Made by a program: the position numbers and the translations under genes. From Chloroflexota bacterium (GTDB lineage Bacteria; Chloroflexota; Dehalococcoidia; Lucifugimonadales; UBA826), in NCBI GenBank assembly GCA_002718095.1, contig PBDP01000002.1:76167-86372 (forward strand): DNA of 10,206 nucleotides, read 5' to 3'. Shown here piece by piece: positions 1 through 6,960 of the stretch; the stretch's first letter is position 1, and each line of letters opens with the position of its first letter. Below the pieces are notes generated by a model, which was not told where the DNA came from, ran no database searches, and saw nothing but the letters and a program-made list of their open reading frames with translations.

Positions 1-1046
1 TGCCAGCTATGGGAACCCATATACGATGGTGTGGAATGATCTCCACATACAACTAATACATTAGGATTTATATCTAAAATTTCCTCTATATATGAATCAA
101 GATCTTCTAATGCTTTAACTTTCTGTTCAAAGTTAGAGTCCTCCCCTGCACTATCAGCAGGCTTATAGTGTAAAAAGAAAAAATCATATTCATTAAAATT
201 AGATCTTAAAGCATTGATTTCCTCATTAAAATCATTCAAACCCTTTATAACATCCATTCCCATTAAATTAGCAATTCCCCTGTACATAGGATATGAAGCT
301 ATTGCAACAGCTTTCAATTTATATGAACTGTTGAAATCTGGCAAAGAAGGCAACGAGGAAAATCCCCTTAGCAATAGTCCATTTGCAGGCCCGTCATCAT
401 CTGTAAATAAAGTGTTTGCTTTAGAAACAAATTCATTTACAGCATTTGCAGTCTTATCAGCATTCTTTGATTTAGCCTGAGACATTAAGGGATTCACACC
501 TGTAATTTGAGGGTCCGTATCTGTAATTAAATCTGATAGTCCATCACCTTTGAAAACTAAAACAAATCTATACCCCATAACATGATGAACATTCACATTA
601 AAATTATCAATAACAATAGAATTAAGTTTATTTGTAAGGGATACTCCTTGCTCATTACTTATTCTACCTGCTCTCCTATCTAATATATTCATTTCTTCAT
701 CTAAGGTACAAAAGTTTCCCCTCGCAACTACATCCCCATGCTCAATCGGAGCATCTATACCAATACCTTCTAGTATACCTCTACCTAATAAGTATTTAAC
801 CGGATCATATCCAAACAAACCCATGTGACCAGGACCGCTACCAGGAGTTAATCCTGGCAATACTGGCGTAGATACCCCACAAGATGAAATAGATGCTAAT
901 TTGTCTAAATTAGGTATCTTAGCTGATTCTAATTCAGTTGCAGCATAATCAGGATGATACATGCCGCCTAAGCCATCTGCTACTAACATAACTATTTTAG
1001 AATTAGTTGACTTGCAAATATTAGAAATATACGGAAAATCAATCAT
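1..1046 (-). CDS. apgM: 2,3-bisphosphoglycerate-independent phosphoglycerate mutase, archaeal type (3' end beyond window)
   Basis: Interconverts 3- and 2-phosphoglycerate in cytosolic glycolysis/gluconeogenesis; belongs to the metal-dependent alkaline-phosphatase-like superfamily. I translated 348 codons from the ATG at 1046. Visible motifs are VADGLGG (residues 22-28, metal-binding Asp24), TPGSGPGHMGLFGYDP (67-82, with Ser70 the likely phospho-acceptor), DSAGED followed by NFEQKV (298-310, metal ligands) and CGDHSTP (334-340). It ends at GSHSW, where the family normally continues with the last metal-site segment, so roughly 50-60 C-terminal residues lie outside the window. The start is set by an AGGTGA site at 1054-1059. 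It lies 3 bases after the pgk stop and is surely co-transcribed with it; the two enzymes catalyse consecutive glycolytic steps. The motif set fits the archaeal/ApgM branch rather than the longer GpmI branch. No defect is visible. Confidence 0.93.
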   Translation of the reverse strand, partial: MIDFPYISNICKSTNSKIVMLVADGLGGMYHPDYAATELESAKIPNLDKLASISSCGVSTPVLPGLTPGSGPGHMGLFGYDPVKYLLGRGILEGIGIDAPIEHGDVVARGNFCTLDEEMNILDRRAGRISNEQGVSLTNKLNSIVIDNFNVNVHHVMGYRFVLVFKGDGLSDLITDTDPQITGVNPLMSQAKSKNADKTANAVNEFVSKANTLFTDDDGPANGLLLRGFSSLPSLPDFNSSYKLKAVAIASYPMYRGIANLMGMDVIKGLNDFNEEINALRSNFNEYDFFFLHYKPADSAGEDSNFEQKVKALEDLDSYIEEILDINPNVLVVCGDHSTPSYMGSHSW

Positions 1047-1049
1047 AAA

Positions 1050-2234
1050 TTAATCACCTTCACTGTTTTTTCTAAGCAATGGTTCTATACCTGGTAATAA
1101 TTGCCCCTCTAAAAATTCTAACGAGGCTCCTCCACCTGTAGAAATATGTGTCATGAGAGATTCATATCCAAATTTACTGATCGCATCAACAGTCGAGCCT
1201 CCTCCTATTACGGAAATAAATTTGTCTTCAGATACTTTCTCAGCTATTGCCCGAGTACCTTTAGAGTAGTTATTCCATTCGTAAACACCCATAGGGCCAT
1301 TCCAAAATATAGTTTTAGATTTTTCTATTTCTTTTATATATGAGTCTATGGTCTTGGGTCCTATATCCATAATCATTTCGTCTGTCTTAATATCATTAAC
1401 AGAACATATTCGAATATTACCCGAATCTTCAAATCTATCTGAGACTACTACATCCAAAGGAATATACAAAGAATCAGATGCCAATTTATTGACTACACCA
1501 ATAAATTGATCGTCAACAATAGAATTTCCAACCTGCAAACCTTTAGCTTTTAAAAATGTCGCCGCCATTCCTCCGCCTACGAATATTTTATCAACAACAT
1601 TTAATAACCTTTTAACAATATTTATTTTGTCTGAAACTTTCCCCCCGCCCAAAATAATAGATACGGGATGAGAATGTGATTCAAAAATTTTACTTAACGA
1701 AATATATTCTTTTTCCAATAAAAGTCCTGATACAGGCGTAATCCAATTAGTTATACCGTAAACAGATGCATGAGCTCTATGTGAAACGCCAAAAGCATCA
1801 TTAACAAACACGTCCGCTAGGTTCGCAAGTTTTTTTGAAAAATCTTTATCATTCAATTCTTCTTCAGGGTAAAAACGTAAATTCTCTAATAACATTACTT
1901 CTTTTGGTAAAAGCTCTGAAATACCTTTTTTTATCTCTGAAAAATCTAAGGATGATGAGAACTTAACATTAACTCCCAATAACGCCTGCAATTTAGGTAA
2001 AACAAGGTTTAAGGATAAATCTTTGCGAAATACTCCTTTAGGGCGACCAAGATGAGAACACAGTACCACAGATGCATTTTCTTCAATTAAATACCTTATA
2101 GTGGGCAAAGAAGCTATAATTCTATTAAGGCTTGATATTTCATTGGTATCAGGTTTGAAAGGAACATTGAAATCAACTCTTACAATTACAATTTTCTCCG
2201 ATAGTTCAATATCTCTTACAGTTTTATCTATCAT
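1050..2234 (-). CDS. pgk: Phosphoglycerate kinase
   Basis: Transfers phosphate between 1,3-bisphosphoglycerate and ADP in the cytosol, giving 3-phosphoglycerate and ATP. The 394-residue length is the normal bacterial size. The N-terminal substrate domain shows RVDFNVP (19-25), Arg38, SHLGRPKG (60-67), LLENLRFYPEE (115-125) and NDAFGVSHR (145-153). The C-terminal nucleotide domain shows GGGKVSDK (196-203), FWNGPMGVYE (310-319), GGGSTVDA (344-351) and STGGGASLEF near residue 370. The substrate-binding Arg38 sits in SSLNRI, where many family members have a D-[DN]-x-R-I motif; the Arg is kept, so activity is expected. The ATG overlaps the upstream gene's TGA as ATGA and has only a weak Shine-Dalgarno site, so translational coupling is likely. 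apgM follows after 3 bases. Confidence 0.97.
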   Translation of the reverse strand: MIDKTVRDIELSEKIVIVRVDFNVPFKPDTNEISSLNRIIASLPTIRYLIEENASVVLCSHLGRPKGVFRKDLSLNLVLPKLQALLGVNVKFSSSLDFSEIKKGISELLPKEVMLLENLRFYPEEELNDKDFSKKLANLADVFVNDAFGVSHRAHASVYGITNWITPVSGLLLEKEYISLSKIFESHSHPVSIILGGGKVSDKINIVKRLLNVVDKIFVGGGMAATFLKAKGLQVGNSIVDDQFIGVVNKLASDSLYIPLDVVVSDRFEDSGNIRICSVNDIKTDEMIMDIGPKTIDSYIKEIEKSKTIFWNGPMGVYEWNNYSKGTRAIAEKVSEDKFISVIGGGSTVDAISKFGYESLMTHISTGGGASLEFLEGQLLPGIEPLLRKNSEGD

Positions 2235-3220
2235 AACTGACCACTACTACCATTTGTTATAAAAGAAATGATTTGACTAGATAAATCTGCATTAGAATTA
2301 TATTTATTTAAAATTTGTTCTACCTCAGCAATACATACATCAAACCTGTCTTCTGCTTCTTTTTTTGAACCAATATTTTCAACAATCTCTCTTACCACAT
2401 TAATGTCTTCTGGCTCTAGAACACGTTTAAAATAGACGTCTCCAAGTTTCCTTTTTTCTGTAGGGGTTGCCTTTTGCATAGCTAATACAACAGGGTATAA
2501 TTTTTTCTTATTTAAAAAGTCTACACCCTCGCCTTCTGGTATATTCCATAATTGATCTAAATCAGACTTTATTTGGATAGCCTCACCTAACAAACAACCT
2601 GAATACATTAATTCAGATTGAGCCGAACTATCCATATCATTTAACAATCCAGAAACAGCTAAAGCTCCTCCTAATAAAGCTCCTGATTTTTCAGATGCCA
2701 TTTTAGTATATGCGGCAACAGAAACATCTAATTTCTCTTGCATATCTAAATCTCTAAATCTTCCTTCACATGATTTAAGAGTAGCTTGATCAAGTAATTT
2801 TATAGCTTGATACGATAATTCAGATGAGAATCCCTTTTCAGGCAACAACAATAGTTCCATTCTAGCTAAAGCATGCATCCCATCTCCAGCATTAATAGCT
2901 TGGGCGGGTCCCCATACCCACCACAAAGAATCCCTACCAGATCTTGATGGCCTACCCGACTGAACATCATCATGTATTTCACAAAATCCATTGATTAATT
3001 CCAAGGCAACTGCAGCTGACATAGCAACATCTGAAGAAGAACCAAAAAATTCTGAACCTAAAAGTAATGATACTCCATGCAAATAATCTGGTGAAAATTC
3101 TATTTCTGATTCGTGAAAGCCAAAATGATATGACATCATGCCGTAAAGAGGTAAATCTCTCGAATCGAATACGTGCCTTAAAGATTTTGAAAGTTTTTCT
3201 CTATATATAGCTTCATCCAT
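2231..3220 (-). CDS. Polyprenyl synthetase-family protein with degenerate catalytic motifs
   Basis: The fold family is class I trans-isoprenyl diphosphate synthase, whose members join IPP to allylic diphosphates for quinone side chains, carotenoids or lipids. The start is ATG 3220 (329 residues), because TGAGGT at 3229-3234 precedes it by 9 bases; a TTG at 3235 lies within that site. Recognisable parts are the first Asp-rich region HDDVQSG (83-89), WGPAQAINAGD (103-113), CEGRF (151-155) and the second Asp-rich region IQIKSDLDQLW (215-225). Several key positions differ from the usual enzyme. The early basic GKRxRP motif is replaced by SPDYLHG (43-49). The third Asp of the first DDxxD is Ser88. 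The usual GQ is GR. The first Asp of the second motif is Ser219. Substrate and activity are therefore uncertain; it may be an unusual prenyltransferase or a non-catalytic paralogue. It overlaps tsaC by 8 bases and pgk by 4 (ATGA). Confidence 0.8.
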   Translation of the reverse strand: MDEAIYREKLSKSLRHVFDSRDLPLYGMMSYHFGFHESEIEFSPDYLHGVSLLLGSEFFGSSSDVAMSAAVALELINGFCEIHDDVQSGRPSRSGRDSLWWVWGPAQAINAGDGMHALARMELLLLPEKGFSSELSYQAIKLLDQATLKSCEGRFRDLDMQEKLDVSVAAYTKMASEKSGALLGGALAVSGLLNDMDSSAQSELMYSGCLLGEAIQIKSDLDQLWNIPEGEGVDFLNKKKLYPVVLAMQKATPTEKRKLGDVYFKRVLEPEDINVVREIVENIGSKKEAEDRFDVCIAEVEQILNKYNSNADLSSQIISFITNGSSGQL

Positions 3221-3866
3221 TAAATTTAACCTCAAAATCTATATGTTTAGATATCGCCGAAAAAATATCTTCTCGGGTTATAGCCCCTTCCCTAATAATA
3301 TTAATTATTGAGTCTTTACATTCAATAATTGTTGAAGGCTTAGTAGACTTTGAATCTCCACCATCAATAATAAGGTCTATTCCAGAATCTTCAAACTGCT
3401 CTAAGGCCTCTTCAATATTAGTAACCGGAGATAATCCTGATTTATTTGCACTAGTTCCAGTAATACCTTTGTTTATCCTGTTAGTTATAGCCAAAGGAAC
3501 AGCATGATCAGGTATTCTACAACCAACAGTAGATAAATTACCTGTAAGATTTCCAGGAACTAAGCTAGATTTATCTACAATTAAAGTAAGAGCTCCAGGC
3601 CAAAATTCAGATGCCAAAGCTTTTTCTAAATCATTAACTTTATCTGTAAATTGATTAATCTGTGGAAAAGATCCAATTAAAACTGGTAAAGGAACCCCAG
3701 ATGATCTTTCTTTAATCTGAAATACTTTGTCGACAGATATCGAGTTTTCAGCTAATGCAGCTAGCCCATAAACAGTATCTGTTGGAATACAAACAACTCC
3801 GCCATTTAAAATAACATCAGCAGCTAAATCTAAAGATTTATCATTTTCAAATAATACTTGTGTTAT
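3213..3866 (-). CDS. tsaC: L-threonylcarbamoyladenylate synthase, TsaC/YrdC type, apparent ATA start
   Basis: Makes threonylcarbamoyl-AMP from threonine, bicarbonate and ATP, the first step of the t6A37 modification of ANN-decoding tRNAs. As called it has 217 residues, the short form without the extra Sua5 C-terminal domain. Motifs are PTDTVYG (28-34), KER (52-54) before VPLPVLIG, FWPGALTLI (88-96), TGTSANKSG (136-144), PSTIIE (177-182) and REGAI (192-196). The start is the odd part. The frame stays open back to an ATG at 3977, but that lies upstream of the promoter (3903-3930) and gives an N-terminus unlike the family. The segment that matches a typical N-terminus (x-TQVL) begins at ATA 3866, with TGAGGT 9 bases before it, the same layout as the next gene. 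No ATG, GTG or TTG occurs in frame between the predicted transcript start and the PTDTVYG motif. A sequencing change from ATG is the main alternative. First gene of the minus-strand operon. Confidence 0.9.
   Translation of the reverse strand: MTQVLFENDKSLDLAADVILNGGVVCIPTDTVYGLAALAENSISVDKVFQIKERSSGVPLPVLIGSFPQINQFTDKVNDLEKALASEFWPGALTLIVDKSSLVPGNLTGNLSTVGCRIPDHAVPLAITNRINKGITGTSANKSGLSPVTNIEEALEQFEDSGIDLIIDGGDSKSTKPSTIIECKDSIINIIREGAITREDIFSAISKHIDFEVKFNG
3229..3234 (-). promoter_or_regulatory. Ribosome binding site fixing the prenyl synthetase-family start at 3220
   Basis: The minus strand reads TGAGGT, with 9 bases between AGG and the ATG at 3220. It decides against the upstream TTG at 3235, which forms part of the Shine-Dalgarno stretch itself. 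Confidence 0.75.
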
Positions 3867-3874
3867 GGGAACAA

Positions 3875-3880
3875 ACCTCA
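3875..3880 (-). promoter_or_regulatory. Ribosome binding site for tsaC
   Basis: The minus strand reads TGAGGT, with 9 bases between AGG and an ATA codon at 3866. It is the same hexamer and the same spacing as the site used by the downstream prenyl synthetase-family gene. This is the main positional argument that translation begins at the ATA. Confidence 0.6.
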
Positions 3881-3902
3881 GATAAATTTTATACGTGATT
3901 CG

Positions 3903-3930
3903 AGTATAACATGATGAAATAGTTGTACAA
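3903..3930 (-). promoter_or_regulatory. Sigma-70-type promoter of the tsaC-pgk-apgM operon
   Basis: Read on the minus strand: -35 TTGTAC (3930-3925), a 16-base spacer and -10 TATACT (3908-3903), preceded by TG one base away (extended -10). Predicted transcription starts near 3896, leaving a leader of about 30 bases that holds the Shine-Dalgarno site. The -35 lies within the 8-base palindrome TTGTACAA (3923-3930), which may simply be chance or a small operator half. If correct, the upstream in-frame ATG at 3977 is not transcribed from this promoter. Confidence 0.6.
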
Positions 3931-4062
3931 TGATACCAAATGGAAAATAGCAATGATAATAAATATACCCGTCGCATATCATCCAGTGATGACTTAGAGG
4001 TATCAGCGTATTTAGAAATTTCTCAAGAGAAGGCAGGGAAAACAACTCCTGGGGAATCAAAT
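3931..4062 (+). promoter_or_regulatory. guaA upstream region and leader
   Basis: Non-coding interval ahead of guaA, part of the divergent control region. I found no convincing plus-strand promoter pair. TGGAAA (3941-3946) with TATACC (3964-3969) at a 17-base spacing is the best weak candidate. Near the gene, CAGGG (4034-4038) can pair with TCCTG (4047-4051) around an 8-base loop, ending at the edge of the guaA ribosome site. I recognise no known riboswitch fold. The region happens to be open in the guaA frame from an ATG at 3940, which has no ribosome site. Confidence 0.35.
4051..4055 (+). promoter_or_regulatory. Ribosome binding site fixing the guaA start at 4063
   Basis: GGGGA lies 7 bases before the ATG at 4063 and 10 before a second ATG at 4066. 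It favours this pair over the in-frame ATG at 3940, which would add 41 residues without family likeness. Confidence 0.65.
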
Positions 4063-5610
4063 ATGATGCCTCAAAGAGAATCTTTAGTAGTCATTGATTT
4101 TGGTTCCCAATACAGTAGACTGATAACCAGGCGAGTCCGAGAAAATCAGGTGTATTGTGAAATAATACAACACACATCATCTTGGGAAGAAGTATCCAAA
4201 TTAAACCCCAAAGGAATAATTTTATCTGGAGGCCCAGCTAGCGTATACGATGAAGATGCACCCCTGGCACCTGCTTGGGTATACGATTGCGGATTGCCAG
4301 TGTTAGGCATATGCTACGGGATGCAAGTAATGGCTCATCAGTTAGGAGGTAAAGTTGCACCTTCAAATTCTCGTGAATATGGCCATTCAGTAGTAAATCA
4401 AAATGGTGCTGGAGAACCTTTATTCTATGGTTTACCGACATCTATACCTGTATGGATGAGTCATGCGGATTCAATAACTGAATTGCCACCAGGTTTTACA
4501 TCCAAAGCATATACAGATAATGCTCCTGTTGCGATGATAAAAAACGACAATAATTTATTAGGTATCCAATTCCACCCTGAAGTTGTCCACACGCCTGATG
4601 GCACTAAAATAATCAATAATTTCCTTCATAAAATATGCGACTTTAAAAAACTTTGGACTTCTGAAAATTTTATTTCAGAAACAATATCTAACATAAAAGC
4701 ACAAGTCGGGAATGGAAAAGTAATATGTGCATTATCAGGAGGTGTTGATTCAACTGTAGCTGCAACATTAGTTCACAAGGCAATTGGGGACCAGTTAACT
4801 TGTATATTTGTTAATAACGGTTTAATGAGAAAAGAAGAACCTGAAAGGATCCAAAATACATTCGCAAAATATCTAAATGTAAATCTTATATTTAGCGAAT
4901 CAAGTAATAGATTTATAACTGCCTTAAAAGGTGTAACTGACCCTGAACAAAAGAGAAAAATCATTGGAACCGAATTTATAAATGTGTTTGATGAAGAAGC
5001 AACAAGGCTCGGAGAAGTTAATTTCTTAACACAAGGAACCTTATATCCAGATGTGATTGAAAGCAAAACTTCCGACAATACAGTATCGGCAACAATTAAA
5101 ACCCATCATAATGTTGGTGGATTACCTGAACATATGAAACTAGAATTAGTTGAACCCCTAAGATATCTATTTAAAGATGAGGTTCGAAAAGTAGGCATTG
5201 AGCTAGGACTACCTGAGGAAATGGTAAACAGGCAACCATTTCCAGGACCAGGATTAGCCATTAGAATAATGGGAGAGGTCACAGAAGAAAAATTAGATAT
5301 CTTAAAAGCAGCTGACTGGATAGTAATGGATGAAATAAAAAACAATAATCTATACAATGATTTATGGCAATCTTTTGCTGTTCTAACAGGCTCAAAATCA
5401 GTAGGAGTGACTGGAGATTTTAGAACATATGGACATGTAGTGGCTATAAGAGCAGTCTCTAGTGATGATGCGATGACAGCTGACTGGGCTAGATTACCTT
5501 ATGAAGTATTAGCTAATATTTCTAATAGGATTTCAAATGAAGTTCCAAATGTAAACAGAGTAGTTTTTGATATAACCAGCAAACCGCCAGGTACTATTGA
5601 GTGGGAATAA
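4063..5610 (+). CDS. guaA: GMP synthase (glutamine-hydrolysing)
   Basis: Converts XMP to GMP using glutamine and ATP, the last step of GMP synthesis in the cytosol. From ATG 4063 it has 515 residues, normal for the family. The N-terminal class I glutamine amidotransferase domain has the nucleophile Cys84 in GICYGMQ and the His171/Glu173 pair in IQFHPEV. The ATP pyrophosphatase domain has the P-loop SGGVDS (225-230). The C-terminal dimerisation/XMP-binding part has QPFPGPGLAIR, TADWARLPYEVL and the typical end KPPGTIEWE. Start choice: the GGGGA site and the family N-terminus (SLVVIDFGSQYSRLI shortly after the Met) both point to 4063 or 4066. It is the first plus-strand gene after the divergent region, and an FAD-dependent oxidoreductase gene follows after 13 bases. 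It shares the purine theme with purD-purB-purC further right. No defect is visible. Confidence 0.98.
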   Translation: MMPQRESLVVIDFGSQYSRLITRRVRENQVYCEIIQHTSSWEEVSKLNPKGIILSGGPASVYDEDAPLAPAWVYDCGLPVLGICYGMQVMAHQLGGKVAPSNSREYGHSVVNQNGAGEPLFYGLPTSIPVWMSHADSITELPPGFTSKAYTDNAPVAMIKNDNNLLGIQFHPEVVHTPDGTKIINNFLHKICDFKKLWTSENFISETISNIKAQVGNGKVICALSGGVDSTVAATLVHKAIGDQLTCIFVNNGLMRKEEPERIQNTFAKYLNVNLIFSESSNRFITALKGVTDPEQKRKIIGTEFINVFDEEATRLGEVNFLTQGTLYPDVIESKTSDNTVSATIKTHHNVGGLPEHMKLELVEPLRYLFKDEVRKVGIELGLPEEMVNRQPFPGPGLAIRIMGEVTEEKLDILKAADWIVMDEIKNNNLYNDLWQSFAVLTGSKSVGVTGDFRTYGHVVAIRAVSSDDAMTADWARLPYEVLANISNRISNEVPNVNRVVFDITSKPPGTIEWE

Positions 5611-5623
5611 AATAATATGTTGA

Positions 5624-6844
5624 ATGTCCAATAAACAATATGATGTGGTTGTCCTTGGAGCTGGTGCAGCTGGCCTAATGTGTGCTATTACAGCAGCACA
5701 AAGAAGTAAAAGCGTCTTAGTATTAGAAAAGTCTAATAAAGTAGGTAAAAAGATACTCATGTCTGGAGGAGGGCGCTGTAACTTTACTAATCTCTTTGTA
5801 GAAGCAGAACATTTCATATCAAAAAACCCGCATTTTTGTAAATCGGCATTAAAGAGATTCACTCCTCAAGATTTTATATCAATGGTAGAAAAGCATAAAA
5901 TCGCTTATGAAGAAAAAAAGCATAGTCAGCTGTTTTGCATAAATTCTTCAAAAGATATTCTTAATATGTTGCTTGCCGAATGTAATGATCTAGGAGTCCA
6001 GATACTTACTGATATTGATGTGGAATCAGTAAAAAAACTTGAAGCTGCTGATCAAGGTATGCGATATCAAATAGTAACTCAGTCGAAATTAAATCAGTCA
6101 ATAATTTCGTGCATATCTTTAGTTGTGGCTACAGGTGCATTATCCATACCAACTCTTGGCGGCAGTGGATTCGGGTATGAATTAGCTAAACAATTTAAGT
6201 TACCTTTGGTCCCTAGGCACGCTAGTCTAGTCCCATTCATGTTTACAGAATCCATAAAAAATATTTGCGAGCAATTATCTGGCGTTTCTACATATGTAAT
6301 GATTTCATGCAACAAGAAATCATTTGAGGAATCAATGTTATTTACTCACAGAGGTATAAGCGGCCCTGTAGTACTGCAGATTTCTAACTACTGGCACCCT
6401 GGAGACGAAATCTACATTAACCTAATGCCCAACATAAATGCTCAAGACATACTTTTAACTGAAAAAGATAAACATAATAAAATAACTCTCCAAAAATATT
6501 TAAATTCCCACCTTCCAAAAGCCTTAGTTTTACAACTACAGGAGTTATGGTGGCCAATTCATAAAGATAAGCCACTCTCTGAAATAAGTAATGCTGAATT
6601 AAGATCTATTGGCAATCGACTTAATTCCTGGAGCCTTAAGCCATCATCTACTGAAGGTTATAGAACTGCTGAGGTCACTTGGGGTGGTGTAGATACAAAC
6701 GCAATCGACTCAAAAACCATGGAAGCTAGAAGTCATCCTGGTTTGTACTTCATTGGAGAAGTAGTTGATGTTACAGGACATCTTGGCGGGTATAACTTTC
6801 AATGGGCATGGTCCTCAGGGTACAGTGCTGGGTTAGTAGCATAA
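5624..6844 (+). CDS. FAD-dependent oxidoreductase of the BaiN/HI0933 family
   Basis: Flavoprotein of the HI0933-like/BaiN family (often labelled NAD(P)/FAD-dependent or aminoacetone oxidase family), predicted cytosolic; the physiological substrate is not known for most members and cannot be read here. In the 406 residues, VVLGAGAAGL (9-18) is the Rossmann FAD-binding glycine motif and LEK ends the second strand. KKILMSGGGRCNFTN (41-55) is the family signature. ATG and SIPTLGGSGFGYELAK sit mid-protein, and THRGISGPVVLQIS marks the inserted domain. The C-terminal TWGGVD, GLYFIGEVVDVTGHLGGYN and QWAWSSGYSAG close the FAD site. The ATG lies 13 bases after guaA with no clear Shine-Dalgarno sequence, so it probably depends on guaA transcription and possibly on coupled re-initiation. 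No role in purine metabolism is evident from the sequence. Confidence 0.92.
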   Translation: MSNKQYDVVVLGAGAAGLMCAITAAQRSKSVLVLEKSNKVGKKILMSGGGRCNFTNLFVEAEHFISKNPHFCKSALKRFTPQDFISMVEKHKIAYEEKKHSQLFCINSSKDILNMLLAECNDLGVQILTDIDVESVKKLEAADQGMRYQIVTQSKLNQSIISCISLVVATGALSIPTLGGSGFGYELAKQFKLPLVPRHASLVPFMFTESIKNICEQLSGVSTYVMISCNKKSFEESMLFTHRGISGPVVLQISNYWHPGDEIYINLMPNINAQDILLTEKDKHNKITLQKYLNSHLPKALVLQLQELWWPIHKDKPLSEISNAELRSIGNRLNSWSLKPSSTEGYRTAEVTWGGVDTNAIDSKTMEARSHPGLYFIGEVVDVTGHLGGYNFQWAWSSGYSAGLVA

Positions 6845-6848
6845 TTAT

Positions 6849-6871
6849 TACTCATAGTTACAATTTGAGTA
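6849..6871. repeat. Short inverted repeat after the oxidoreductase gene
   Basis: TACTCA (6849-6854) pairs with TGAGTA (6866-6871) around an 11-base loop, just after the stop codon. The stem is short and AT-rich and no T-run follows on the plus strand, so a Rho-independent terminator is doubtful. It abuts the predicted promoter and could also be chance. Confidence 0.3.
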
Positions 6872-6893
6872 GGAATAAAAAGTCTAGTAAAAT
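6865..6893 (+). promoter_or_regulatory. Sigma-70-type promoter for the SMR-purD-purB-purC operon
   Basis: -35 TTGAGT (6865-6870), a 17-base spacer and -10 TAAAAT (6888-6893) lie in the only sizeable gap on the plus-strand side. Predicted transcription starts near 6900, giving a leader of about 60 bases. A second -10-like TATAAA at 6928-6933 lacks a good -35. The rest of the 6845-6960 gap shows no further recognisable element. Confidence 0.5.
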
Positions 6894-6960
6894 AATTGCC
6901 TAATAGCCGTTATCGACCAATTTATTTTATAAATACTTCACACTACAAAAGGTTATATTT

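Noticed and set aside
214-480. Plus-strand open frame of 88 codons opposite apgM
   Set aside because: It lies entirely within the apgM coding sequence on the other strand, with no ribosome site or family likeness.
3221-3235. TTG start at 3235 for the prenyl synthetase-family gene
   Set aside because: The TTG is part of the TTGAGGT ribosome site for ATG 3220.
3867-3977. Longer TsaC start at ATG 3977 (37 extra residues)
   Set aside because: It would start upstream of the predicted promoter, lacks a clear ribosome site and is unlike family N-termini.
3878-4060. Minus-strand 60-codon open frame in the divergent region
   Set aside because: It overlaps both promoters, begins with TTG and has no recognisable features; best explained as chance.
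3940-4062. 41-residue N-terminal extension of GuaA from an upstream in-frame ATG
   Set aside because: The ATG at 3940 has no ribosome site and the extra residues do not resemble the family; ATG 4063 has GGGGA upstream and the expected N-terminus.
3996-4062. Purine or guanine riboswitch ahead of guaA
   Set aside because: No three-way junction or conserved loop sequences of the purine riboswitch could be found; only one small hairpin.
5533-5862. Minus-strand open frame across the guaA/oxidoreductase junction
   Set aside because: It is antisense to two well-supported genes and shows no domain.
6849-6871. Rho-independent terminator after the oxidoreductase gene
   Set aside because: The stem is only 6 pairs and no T-run follows; kept only as a weak inverted repeat.
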